Shown: piece by piece, positions 25,564 through 34,146 of the stretch
Numbering within the stretch: the stretch's first letter is position 1
How the letters are laid out: the number at the start of each line of letters is the position of its first letter
Assembly: GCA_013041765.1 (NCBI GenBank)
Contig: JABDRL010000370.1
Coordinates: forward strand, 1 to 45,467
Direction of reading: 5' to 3'
From: Dactylosporangium sp.
Lineage (GTDB): Bacteria; Actinomycetota; Actinomycetes; Mycobacteriales; Micromonosporaceae
DNA length: 45,467 nucleotides
Program-made: the position numbers and the translations under genes
Notes under the pieces: model-generated
Seen by the model: the letters and a program-made list of their open reading frames with translations, nothing else
Told to the model about the DNA's origin: nothing
Databases searched by the model: none

Positions 25564-27371
25564 TCCGCCGGGTGCTGGTCGCCGACCGGGGTGCCTTCGC
25601 CAGGCGGGCCATCGCGACCTGCCGGGCCATCGGCGTCGAAACCGTCGCCGTGTTCACCGAACCGGATTCCCTGTACGCCGCCGAAGCGGATTTCGCCGTG
25701 AGCCTGCCGGCACCGGGACCGGATCCGCACCTCGGGCAGGGCTTTGACGTGCCCGCCCTGCTCGCCGCGGCGGCCCGGTGCGGCGCCGACGCGATCCACC
25801 CTGGACGCGGACCGCTGGCCACCGACCAGGCCTTCGCCACCGACGTGCTGGACGCCGGCCTGACCTGGATCGGGCCGGACCCGAAGATCCTCAAGACCAT
25901 GGCCTCGAAACTCGACGCTCGGGCCATGCTGGCCGGCACGGGGTTGCCGGTCCTCCCCGCCACCACGAACCCGGAGGAGGTCTCCGCGTTCCCCGTCATC
26001 GTCAAGCCGGTCGCGGGCCGGAGCGGACGAGGTATGCGGGTGGTGCGGAGCCAGGGACCGCTGGCCGAGGCCTTCGCCTCCGCCAGACGGGATGCGGCCC
26101 TGACGTTCGGAGACGGCACGGTCTTCTGCGAACGCTTCATCGACCGGGCGCGCTCCATCGAGGTCCAGGTCATCGCGGACGCGGCCGGCACGATCGTGCC
26201 CCTCGGGGAACGGGAGTGTTCCATCCAGCGACACCGCCAGAAGATCCTGGAAGAGGCGCCGTCGGCGGCGGTGGACCCCGGCCTGCGGGCCGAACTGTTC
26301 GCCGCGGCGGTCACTGCGGCCCGGGCCATCGGCCTGGTCGGCGCCGCGACGGTGGAGTTCCTGCTCGCGCCGTCCGGGGACTTCTACTTCCTCACGATCA
26401 ACGCCCGGATCGGAGCGGGCCACGCGGTGACCGAGTGCGTCTTCGGCATCGATCTGGTCCGCCTGCAGCTCCTGGTCGCGGAGGGCGGCACCCTGCCGTT
26501 CACCGCGCCGCCCCCCATGCGGGGACACGCCATCGCCGCGCGCCTCGCCGCAGAGGACCCCGCGTACGACTGGCGCCCGTCGGCGGGAACCGTGCACCGG
26601 TTTGAGGTCCCGGGTGTGCTGCACGCCTTTGGCCCGCTCCTGGTCCCCGGGCTACGACTCGACGCGGCCATCGCCGACGGTGCGGCCATCCGCGGGGGCG
26701 GGGACCCGGCCCTCGGCACGGTCGTGGCCTGGACCCCGACCCGTCACGAGACCGCACGGGTGCTGTCGACCGCGCTGGCCCACGCGAGACTGCACGGGGT
26801 CATCACCAACCGTGATCTTCTCGTCCGCGTCCTGCGGCACCCGTTGTTCGGTACCGGGGAGGTGGGCACCGCCTTCCTCGACCAGCATCCCGAGGTGTTC
26901 GCCCCGCTGCTGTCCTCTCTGGAGGCCGTACACCTGTCCTGCCTCGCCGCCGCGCTCGCGGGCTCCGCCCGGCGCAAGGCCGCCGTCCCGACGCTGGCGT
27001 CGCTGCCAACGGGATGGCGCAACGGGCCGTCGCGGCCGCAGACGGCCGCATACCAGGGTCCTGCGGGACTGGTCGAAGTCGACTACCAGTTCGACCGTGC
27101 CGAACGGCTGACCTACTGGGCCGTTCGGAGTGTCGAACGCAACGCCCTCGACGCCGCCGCCGGCGAGATCGGAGGCGAGGCCGACGGCTCCGCCTCCCGG
27201 GCGGGACCGGCCCTCGCCGTCGTCTCCGCGACGCCGGAACGGGTCGAGCTGGACATCGGCGGCATCCGCCTGGCCTTCAGCGTGCACATGGTCGCCGGTG
27301 ACCCGGCGGTCTGCTACGTCGACAGCCCGGAGGGATCCGTGGCCCTGACGGAACTGCCCCGGTTCGTGTAG
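25560..27371 (+). CDS. Degenerate biotin carboxylase (alpha-like) subunit lacking the BCCP domain
   Basis: 603 residues from GTG 25560, overlapping the previous stop (GTGA). It resembles actinobacterial acyl-CoA carboxylase alpha subunits: VLVADRGAFARRAI, GADAIHPGRGPL (normally HPGYGFL), VIVKPVAGRSGRGMRVV and ECSIQRHRQKILEEAPS. In the catalytic stretch the expected E-M-N-x-R-I-Q-V-E-H reads T279-I-N281-A-R283-I-G-A-G287-H. The residues equivalent to E. coli BC E288 and E296 are thus lost, while N290 and R292 remain. The protein stops right after VALTELPRFV, where family members continue into a biotin-carrier domain with EAMKM. It has no biotin attachment site. Activity is unlikely. Confidence 0.82.
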   Translation: MIRRVLVADRGAFARRAIATCRAIGVETVAVFTEPDSLYAAEADFAVSLPAPGPDPHLGQGFDVPALLAAAARCGADAIHPGRGPLATDQAFATDVLDAGLTWIGPDPKILKTMASKLDARAMLAGTGLPVLPATTNPEEVSAFPVIVKPVAGRSGRGMRVVRSQGPLAEAFASARRDAALTFGDGTVFCERFIDRARSIEVQVIADAAGTIVPLGERECSIQRHRQKILEEAPSAAVDPGLRAELFAAAVTAARAIGLVGAATVEFLLAPSGDFYFLTINARIGAGHAVTECVFGIDLVRLQLLVAEGGTLPFTAPPPMRGHAIAARLAAEDPAYDWRPSAGTVHRFEVPGVLHAFGPLLVPGLRLDAAIADGAAIRGGGDPALGTVVAWTPTRHETARVLSTALAHARLHGVITNRDLLVRVLRHPLFGTGEVGTAFLDQHPEVFAPLLSSLEAVHLSCLAAALAGSARRKAAVPTLASLPTGWRNGPSRPQTAAYQGPAGLVEVDYQFDRAERLTYWAVRSVERNALDAAAGEIGGEADGSASRAGPALAVVSATPERVELDIGGIRLAFSVHMVAGDPAVCYVDSPEGSVALTELPRFV

Positions 27372-27404
27372 GTCGCGGTATCCGGACCCCGCGTCGCGTC
27401 CCGA

Positions 27405-29000
27405 TCAGCTCCCCGTCCGCAGGCCGGGTCCCACCAGCGCGTTGGTCCCCTGGCCGGCCAGGCAGCGGTAGGTGCGGTCACCGGCTCGCCACGCGTCAGC
27501 GGTCGGCGGCAGCACCTCTGTCCGCCAGTTCAGCGCCCCGAAACCGGCGACCAGGGCCAGGGTCGTCATGCTGCACACCTCCTTGACCTGCGGGTTACTC
27601 GCCACGACCCGGTGGTCGGCCGACATGGCGGCCGCGGGAAGTTCACCGACGGCGAACACCTCCCAGGTATGCCGGGCCGCGCAGTCCAGCCGCTTCGCGC
27701 TGGCGGCCCCGCCGGTGACGACCAGCACGTCGTAGCACTCCGGTCGGGTCGGGCACCGAGCGGCGCTGGTGACGGCCGAGGGACAGCCGGTGCCGACGTC
27801 GGACGCTACGACGCTCGGAAAGCCGGGCTGCTCCGCTGTCGCCGGGCCGGCCGGGCTGGCGGACGCCGAGGCCGCGTCGCTCGTCGTCCGCTTGGGCCGG
27901 TCGCCCTCGTCACCCGTCAGCACGTAGGCCCCGAGCGCCGCGAGGGCGACCAGGGCCTCGGCGATCCCGATCGCCGCCAGGATCGCCCAGCGGCGGCGGC
28001 CGGAGAACGGCGAACTCGTGGTCGCGGGGTCCGGATGGCCCGGCGGAGGAGGCGGAGGCGGCGGCTGGCCGACCGCGGCCGTCTCGTCCTCGGTACTCGG
28101 ATCCGGCGCCGCCACGGGTTGTGTCGGCTCGGCTTCGCCCCCGGACAGGGCGGGACCTGGCACCCCGGTGGTGCCGTCCGGCGCCGCCCGGCTCAGGGAC
28201 AGCTCGGCGAGCGCGTCGCGCAGCCGGGCGGCGGTGGGACGGGCCTCCGGCTCGTTGGCCATCCCCCACCGCAGCAGGTCCATGAGATCGCCCGGCACGC
28301 CCGCGATGTCGGGCACCGGCTCCTCGAACATGTCGATCATCGACGCGATACTCGGCGGGCCGGAGCCGTCCCGCCATCGCGGGGGCCTGCGGGCCAGCAT
28401 CGCGTACAGCGTGGCGCACAATGCGTAGACGTCGCCGCCGGGCTCCGGCGCCTCGTGGCGGAACATCTCCGGTGGGGCGTACGCGGGGGTCAGGACGTCA
28501 AGCGTGATCGACATGTCCCGGGTCTCGGCGAGAATGGCCAGGCCGAAGTCGGCCAGCGCCGGCTCGCCGAAGCGGGAAACCAGGATATTGGCCGGTTTGA
28601 CGTCGCGGTGCAGGACCCCGAGCGAGTGGGCGTCCGCCAGGGCGTCAGCGATCTTCACGCCGGTGATTCTCGTCTGGTCCGCCCCGAGAGACGCCACCTT
28701 GATGCGATCGGCGTACGACCCCTGACACAACTCCATGATCAGATATGGGTACCCACCGACGCACACCCCGGCGTCGAACAGGTCGACGACGTGGGGATGG
28801 CTGGACATGCTGCCGGCGGCTCTCGCCTCCCGGAGAAACCGCCGCCGGTCACGCTCGCTCTCCAGCGTCCGGTTCTCAATCTTGACAGCGACCTCACGCC
28901 CCACCGACTCCTGCATGGCCCGGTAGACAGTCGCGTACCCTCCCCTGGCCAGCAGGGTCAGGCCGGTCAGTCCGGGCACGACGGGGTAGGGGCCGGTCAC
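27405..29000 (-). CDS. Receptor-type Ser/Thr protein kinase with Septum_form-like outer domain
   Basis: 531 residues from GTG 29000. The kinase domain (about 12-268) is complete: Gly loop ARGGYATVY, K40 in VAVKIE, E58, HRDVKPAN (D133), DFG (D151) and APPE. A Pro-rich linker with eight consecutive prolines (313-320) precedes a single membrane helix (338-362). The outer domain (about 390-520) has several cysteines and the pattern LDCAARHTWEVFAVGELP, CSMTTLALV, and DAWRAGDRTYRCLAG. This resembles the actinobacterial septum formation (Septum_form) domain. It lies 48 bp downstream of the cyclase gene in the same direction. The ligand and substrates are unknown. Confidence 0.9.
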   Translation of the reverse strand: MTGPYPVVPGLTGLTLLARGGYATVYRAMQESVGREVAVKIENRTLESERDRRRFLREARAAGSMSSHPHVVDLFDAGVCVGGYPYLIMELCQGSYADRIKVASLGADQTRITGVKIADALADAHSLGVLHRDVKPANILVSRFGEPALADFGLAILAETRDMSITLDVLTPAYAPPEMFRHEAPEPGGDVYALCATLYAMLARRPPRWRDGSGPPSIASMIDMFEEPVPDIAGVPGDLMDLLRWGMANEPEARPTAARLRDALAELSLSRAAPDGTTGVPGPALSGGEAEPTQPVAAPDPSTEDETAAVGQPPPPPPPPGHPDPATTSSPFSGRRRWAILAAIGIAEALVALAALGAYVLTGDEGDRPKRTTSDAASASASPAGPATAEQPGFPSVVASDVGTGCPSAVTSAARCPTRPECYDVLVVTGGAASAKRLDCAARHTWEVFAVGELPAAAMSADHRVVASNPQVKEVCSMTTLALVAGFGALNWRTEVLPPTADAWRAGDRTYRCLAGQGTNALVGPGLRTGS

Positions 29001-29048
29001 GGATACGACGGTACGACATCCATCCGACGAAACGCTGTCAGGCGCCGG

Positions 29049-32000
29049 TCAACGAGCGCTCAACGCGTCCCGTACCCGCTCTGCGGCGACCCGTTCGGAC
29101 AGTTGCTGGGTCGCGAACGCGGCATTCACGGCCACCTGTGCGGTTGCCCTGGCCTCCCCCGTTCGGCCGACCGCGGCCAGCGCCCGGGCGAGCACCCGCC
29201 GGGTGTACACCTCGCTCCGGACGTCCTCACCAGACATCGTCACCGCCCGCCTGGCGTGGGTCACCGCCTCCTCGTCCCGGCCGGCGGCCAGCAGCGCCGC
29301 GGCGAAGGCCGCGATCGCATGCCGGCGGGGAAAGACCAGCCCCGGGGCATCGGCGACGGCCGCGACCGGTTCCAGCAACGCGATGGCCGTGTCCAGGTCG
29401 CCGGTGACTCTCCGGGCCATCGACATCAGCGTCAGGGGCCCGACCCGGGCCGCGTCGAAGGCATCGTGGGGCTCGACCACCGCGAGCACCGCCAGCGCGT
29501 CGGCCTCCGCCGACCGCGGGTCGTCCAGATCGAGGCTCACGAACCCCCGCATGGTCCTGGCCAGGCCGATCAGCAGCGGATGGCGGGTCTGCTCCGCGCA
29601 TTCGGTCGCGTCGGACAGCAGGTCATAGGCGTGCCGGTAGGCGGCGATCCCCCGGGCGGCCACACCCCGGACCACCAGGGACAGCCCTCTCCCCCAGTCG
29701 TCGTTGGCCTCCGCGAAGTCCCGGTAGGCACGCCTGGCCTCACGATCGGCCTCGGCGAGTTCGCCCAGTTCCGCCGAGGCGAACGCGGCGACCGCGCGCA
29801 GCGTTCCGACCGCCCAGGCTTCCCCGGTGCGCTCACCAAACGGTAGGAATACCCTAGCCAATCGTTGCGTCTCCACCAGCCGACCGGCCAGGAGTCGAAC
29901 GAAGGCCGTGGTGCCCCGCAGCCAGGCTCTGCCGACGGGATCGTGCAACTCCGCGAAAATCCGGGCGGCCCGGCCGAGCGCGGCGTCGGCCCCGACGAAG
30001 TCCCCCCTGGTCGTCGTGGCCCAGGCCAGGTCCTGAAGCGACCAGGCCTGGCTCCGGCGGTCGCCGTCGGCCAGCGCGGTCTCATAGGCTTCGGTGAACC
30101 TGGCACTGGCCTCGGCCAGCCGGCCCGCCAAGTAATCGATCATGCCAAGCCTGCGCAGGGCCTCTGCCCGATCGCCGGACAGGTCCGCGACCGTCGCGGC
30201 TTCCAGGGCCTCCAGCCAGGCGCTGTACGCCCGCTCCCGGTCACCGGCGGCCCGGTAGGCCCGGCCGGCGACCAGCAACGCGTCCGCGCGCACCGCCGCG
30301 TCGTCCCCGGCGTTGGCGCTGATCTTCTCCAGGTACGCGAGGGCGTCGGCGGTCCGCCCGAGTTGCAGCAGTGCCCTGGCGTGCACCAGCCGATCGGCCG
30401 GCGACAGGATCCCGCCGGACAGGTACTCCGCGCGCTCGGCGTACCCGGCCGCGAGCGCCGGCTCGCCCGTCGCGAGGGCGAACCCCGCCAGCCGGCTCAG
30501 CGCGGCGGCACCGGCGGAGACCGCCGACCGCGTCGGCGATTCCGGAGGCAGGCCGACGGCGTCGGCGAGCGTGACGGCCCTGTTGGCATGCTCCGCGATG
30601 AACGCGTCGAATGACATGCCGAGCGCCGGCGTGGTCGGGGCCGGGGCGATGGTGTGTCCGCCGGTGGCGACCGCGCCGAGCACGCTGGCTCCGGAGACGC
30701 TCGAGTGGGCCGTGAAGCGTCCCGCCGAACCGGTGCTGGCACCGGCGGCCCAGTGCGCGAGGACGGCATGGCGCTCGGCGAGCGCGGCCTTGCCGATGCC
30801 GGCGTAGGCCGCCTCCCGCAGCAGCGGGGTCGCAAACACGAAGCCCCCGCGAATCTTGCGCAGCATCCGCCGTTGCAGCAGTTCCTCGATCGCCCGTTGC
30901 AGCTCGACGGTCGCCACGACCGCCGGCCGCCCGACCCGCCCGACCTGGTGCAGGCTCACGGTTTCCAGTGCGTCGAGGGGCACCGTGTCACCGACCACGG
31001 CGGCGTCGCGCAGCACGGCCCGGGCGTCGGGGGGCAGCGCGTCGATGCGGGCCGCCAGCACCGCCGCGAGGTCCCGGGACAGCAGCCGACCACCGAGCGA
31101 GCCCTCGGCCAGCCGCCAGGTCGGCGGTGCGCCGCCCTCGGTCCCCAGCGCGGAGATGACCGTGGTCAGCGATCCCCGTTCCTGGAGCAGCGCGACCAGC
31201 TCCGCGAGGTAGAACGGGTTGCCCTGGGCCGTGGCCAGCAGGCGCTCCATGTCGGCCCGCGGCAGCCGCCCGCCCTGCAGGTAGGAGGTCAGCAGCCGCT
31301 CGGCGTCCGCGCCCCGCAGGGGTGCCAGGGGTGCGATCTCGGCGTCGGCCAACCGGGTCAGCGCACCGGCCGTGTGGACGAGTTCCGGACGACCCAACAG
31401 CATGATCAGCACCGGACCGGCCATCCGGGAGACGGTCGCCCCGAGCGCGTCGACGGTCTCCGCGGTCGCATCGTGCAGATCGTCCACGACAATCAGCATC
31501 GGGGTCTCCGCGGCCAGCCCGGAAAGCAGATCGGCGACGGCCGCGGGCATGGTCTCCAGCTCGGTCTCCTGGGCCTCGCCCCCCGGCGCCACCCAACCGC
31601 CGCGGTCGGAGTCGTCGACCGGTCCGGCGTACCCGATCAACGTCAGCAGGAGATCGATGGCCAGCCGGGGTTTCGAACCCCCGGAGGCCCTGGCGATGTG
31701 CTGCCCGAGACGACGCAGCCGCTCCTCCACGGCCGGACGGGTCATCGCGGCGTGCTCGGCGGACAGGCCGATCGCGGCCCGGACCAGATCGGCCAGCGGG
31801 GCCAGCCTGCGGCGCTCGCCGTAGGCCGCGCACTGCACGGCCAGGACGCGGGTACCGCCACCGGGGGCAAAACCCACCGCTGGGGCGTATCCGGCGCTGG
31901 GGGCGTATCCGGCGGCGAAGCGCTCCACCTCCGCGGCAAACCGGGTCTTGCCGAGCCCCGCCTCACCGGTGAAGACCAGCACCTTGGGCTCCCGGCGGTC

Positions 32001-32744
32001 GACGACCTCCATCAGCCTGCCGGCGACCCGCCCGAGTTCGGAGTCCCGCCCGATGAACGGGGCCTCATCGCCCAGGCCAGATCTCGTGCCAGGGGCGTCG
32101 CGCAACCCGAGCAGCTCGTAGGCCTCGACGGGCTCGCGTTTTCCCTTCAGGCGCAGGGGTCGCAGCGCGCGCCAAGACGCCACCCGGCGGGTGCCGGCGA
32201 CGGTCGGGGCCCCGGCGTACACCGCAGCGATGGCCGCAGCGTCCGCCAGTCTCGCCGCCGTGTTGACGGTGTCGCCGACGACCGTGTACTCGATGGCCGC
32301 CTGCACGCCCGCGACGACCGGACCGGTGTTGAGCCCGACCCGCAGCCCCAGCGGCGCGCCCCCGCCCCGCTCGTCGTCCAGCAGGCGGCGCATGGCCCGC
32401 TGCATCGACAGCGCCGCTCGGACCGCCCGCTCAGCGTCGTCCTCGTGGGCGACGGGGGCGCCGAACACGGCCATGATCCCGTCCCCGGTCAGCTTGTCAA
32501 CGTGACCGCCGAAGGTCTTCACCGCTCCGGCAAGGGCGGCGAGCAACCGGTCGGTGACGGCACCGACGCGCTCCGGATCGAGGTCCTCGGCCCACGCGGT
32601 GAAGTCGGACAGGTCCCCGAACAGCACGGTGACGATGCGTCGCTCCGCCGCCGGCAGCGACGCCACGGCTGCCAGCGCAGAACCACACTGATGGCAGAAC
32701 TTCGCACCGGGCACGGCGACCGTGCCGCAGACCGGGCAGGTCAC
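29049..32744 (-). CDS. Class III adenylate cyclase / AAA ATPase / TPR signalling protein
   Basis: 1231 residues from GTG 32744. Order of parts: a zinc ribbon (CPVC at residues 3-6 and CHQCG at 17-21), then a class III nucleotide cyclase domain (about 33-210). That domain has FGDLSDFT and TGDGIMAVFG for metal binding, Lys in HVDKLTGDG, Asp in VVGDTVNTAARL, and the transition-state Asn and Arg in the same motif. Next is an AAA/STAND ATPase (about 225-600) with Walker A GEAGLGKTRF and Walker B MLIVVDDLHD. The last 500 residues are Ala-rich helical repeats of TPR type. All cyclase residues needed for ATP use are present. A short tandem repeat (GYAP) lies after the Walker A region. No membrane segment is seen. 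Confidence 0.92.
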   Translation of the reverse strand: MTCPVCGTVAVPGAKFCHQCGSALAAVASLPAAERRIVTVLFGDLSDFTAWAEDLDPERVGAVTDRLLAALAGAVKTFGGHVDKLTGDGIMAVFGAPVAHEDDAERAVRAALSMQRAMRRLLDDERGGGAPLGLRVGLNTGPVVAGVQAAIEYTVVGDTVNTAARLADAAAIAAVYAGAPTVAGTRRVASWRALRPLRLKGKREPVEAYELLGLRDAPGTRSGLGDEAPFIGRDSELGRVAGRLMEVVDRREPKVLVFTGEAGLGKTRFAAEVERFAAGYAPSAGYAPAVGFAPGGGTRVLAVQCAAYGERRRLAPLADLVRAAIGLSAEHAAMTRPAVEERLRRLGQHIARASGGSKPRLAIDLLLTLIGYAGPVDDSDRGGWVAPGGEAQETELETMPAAVADLLSGLAAETPMLIVVDDLHDATAETVDALGATVSRMAGPVLIMLLGRPELVHTAGALTRLADAEIAPLAPLRGADAERLLTSYLQGGRLPRADMERLLATAQGNPFYLAELVALLQERGSLTTVISALGTEGGAPPTWRLAEGSLGGRLLSRDLAAVLAARIDALPPDARAVLRDAAVVGDTVPLDALETVSLHQVGRVGRPAVVATVELQRAIEELLQRRMLRKIRGGFVFATPLLREAAYAGIGKAALAERHAVLAHWAAGASTGSAGRFTAHSSVSGASVLGAVATGGHTIAPAPTTPALGMSFDAFIAEHANRAVTLADAVGLPPESPTRSAVSAGAAALSRLAGFALATGEPALAAGYAERAEYLSGGILSPADRLVHARALLQLGRTADALAYLEKISANAGDDAAVRADALLVAGRAYRAAGDRERAYSAWLEALEAATVADLSGDRAEALRRLGMIDYLAGRLAEASARFTEAYETALADGDRRSQAWSLQDLAWATTTRGDFVGADAALGRAARIFAELHDPVGRAWLRGTTAFVRLLAGRLVETQRLARVFLPFGERTGEAWAVGTLRAVAAFASAELGELAEADREARRAYRDFAEANDDWGRGLSLVVRGVAARGIAAYRHAYDLLSDATECAEQTRHPLLIGLARTMRGFVSLDLDDPRSAEADALAVLAVVEPHDAFDAARVGPLTLMSMARRVTGDLDTAIALLEPVAAVADAPGLVFPRRHAIAAFAAALLAAGRDEEAVTHARRAVTMSGEDVRSEVYTRRVLARALAAVGRTGEARATAQVAVNAAFATQQLSERVAAERVRDALSAR
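31882..31914. repeat. Short in-frame tandem repeat within the cyclase gene
   Basis: GGGGCGTATCCGGCG occurs at 31882-31896 and 31900-31914, an 18-bp period. It encodes a six-residue repeat AGYAPx just after the P-loop region of the AAA module. It probably varies between strains. Confidence 0.7.
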
Positions 32745-32910
32745 CGGGGCACCGTCCCGGCGGACAATGGGGCATTGGGCTGCGCGACCACGTCAGCGAT
32801 CGTACGGCGGCAAGCCCGCGATCACGACGCTGATTGTTGTACCCGACAGTGGCATTCGCCTGGGCTACCCCTTCCGGGGTCCCGGAGGCCACGAAGCGGG
32901 CCAGAATATG

Positions 32911-33090
32911 TCACTGAGTAACATCACCATCACGGGAAGGCAGTGGCCGCTTCAGGTACGCCACCAGGTTCTCCGGGTTGGGGCCGGGAACGACCGTGAC
33001 CAGTTCCCACCCGTCCTCGCCCCAGGTGTCCAGAATCTGCTTGGTCGCGTGCACCAGCAGCGGAACGGTCGTGTACTCCCACTTCCGCAT
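32911..33090 (-). CDS. DUF4177 family small protein (Rv3678A-like)
   Basis: 59 residues from ATG 33090; a GTG at 33099 is possible, but then the GGGGG ribosome site would be only 3 bp away. The sequence (KWEYTTVPLLVHATKQIL, WGEDGWELVTVVPGPNPE, VAYLKRP) is the conserved small protein that precedes the paired ArsA-like ATPases in mycobacteria. Function unknown. It lies upstream of the cyclase on the same strand, with 166 bp between, and is divergent from the Pro-rich membrane protein at 33323. Confidence 0.85.
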   Translation of the reverse strand: MRKWEYTTVPLLVHATKQILDTWGEDGWELVTVVPGPNPENLVAYLKRPLPSRDGDVTQ

Positions 33091-33322
33091 GGTTGACACC
33101 CCCAGATCGGTCCGTTGTCGCGGGGTCGGACGTCCCGCACGACTGGACCATACTGGGAGCCGTTTCCCGGCCGGGACGAGACCGGTGCCTCCCGGACGGC
33201 CAGCGATACCGACCGCGTCGCGTACCTATGCGGCCGGTGCACCGACTACCCTGGTCCCCGGCGACATGGCGGGTCCGCGCCGTACGCCCGGACACGTCGC
33301 CGATGTCGCAGAGGGGGAGGAC

Positions 33323-34123
33323 ATGACTCAGCCACCTGGCTACCCCGCACAGCCTGACGATCCCTACGGCCAGCAGGGGCAGCCAGCGCCATGGCCCCAC
33401 GGCTACCCAGCGGAGGCTCCGTACGGGCAGCCACCACCGGTTCCATACCCGCAGGCCCCGCAGGAGGCTCCGTACGGGCAGCCTCACGCCGACCCCTATG
33501 CGATGCCCCAGGGCGTACCACAGCCCTATCCGCAGCCCGGTCAGCAGGTCTCCGGCCTGCCCTACGGTCCGGGACAGCCCGTTTCCGGCGGGGGATACCA
33601 GCAGCCGGCCTATGGGGCCGGTCCCCTCGCCCCGCCCGCCTTCGCGCCCGGCGACCAGGTGTTCGGCCCCGCCCCGCCAAAGCCCGGCCGGGGCCTGCTC
33701 ATCACCATGATTCTCCTCGCCTGCCTGGTCGTGTTCGGTGGCGTGGGCACCGCCGCGTTTCTGATTCTCGGCAGGTCCGAGGGCGAGGGCGCCGCCAGCC
33801 CCGACACGGCCGTCGACCAGTTCCTCACCGCCGTGTACAAGGAAAAGGACGCCGCGGCGGCGGAAAAGATCGTCTGCGCGAGCGCCCGGGATTCCAAAGC
33901 CATCCGCAAGCGCATCGAGCAACTGCGGGAGTACGAGCTGACCTACAAGGCGCCCTCGTACACCTGGCCGGCTCCGACCGTTGAGTCGCAGCAGCAGGAG
34001 ACCGCGACGGTCACCGCGACGGTCACACTGACCACCAGTGACGACCGGGTTTCCGAGCAGCGGTTGAAGTTCCTGACCGTCAAGGGGGACGGCTGGCTCG
34101 TCTGTGAGATCAACCGCGCCTGA
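33323..34123 (+). CDS. Pro/Gly/Gln-rich membrane protein with NTF2-like C-terminal domain
   Basis: 266 residues from ATG 33323, which has the strong site GGGGGAGG at 33313-33320. The first 125 residues are low-complexity (PYGQP, PPGYP types), including a 21-bp exact repeat at 33412-33432 and 33463-33483 that encodes EAPYGQP twice. A membrane helix lies at about 130-153. The outer domain (about 160-266) is NTF2/DUF4878-like with C185 (KIVCAS) and C261 (WLVCEI). It is a paralogue of the minus-strand gene at 2085-2885. It precedes the ArsA-like ATPase pair by 23 bp and may be in their operon. Function unknown. Confidence 0.82.
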   Translation: MTQPPGYPAQPDDPYGQQGQPAPWPHGYPAEAPYGQPPPVPYPQAPQEAPYGQPHADPYAMPQGVPQPYPQPGQQVSGLPYGPGQPVSGGGYQQPAYGAGPLAPPAFAPGDQVFGPAPPKPGRGLLITMILLACLVVFGGVGTAAFLILGRSEGEGAASPDTAVDQFLTAVYKEKDAAAAEKIVCASARDSKAIRKRIEQLREYELTYKAPSYTWPAPTVESQQQETATVTATVTLTTSDDRVSEQRLKFLTVKGDGWLVCEINRA

Positions 34124-34146
34124 GCAGCCCAGCTACGCTCGCAGGT

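Noticed and set aside
27612-29846. Long plus-strand open frame antisense to the kinase
   Set aside because: The kinase motifs on the minus strand are complete; this frame is Arg/Gly/His-rich and domain-free.
32867-32880. ACCCC/GGGGT hairpin between DUF4177 and the cyclase gene
   Set aside because: A 5-bp stem is expected often at this GC content.
30654-32921. Long plus-strand open frame (about 755 codons) antisense to the cyclase gene
   Set aside because: Its Arg/Gly/Gln-rich composition and lack of any domain match an antisense shadow of a high-GC3 gene; the minus strand has complete motifs.
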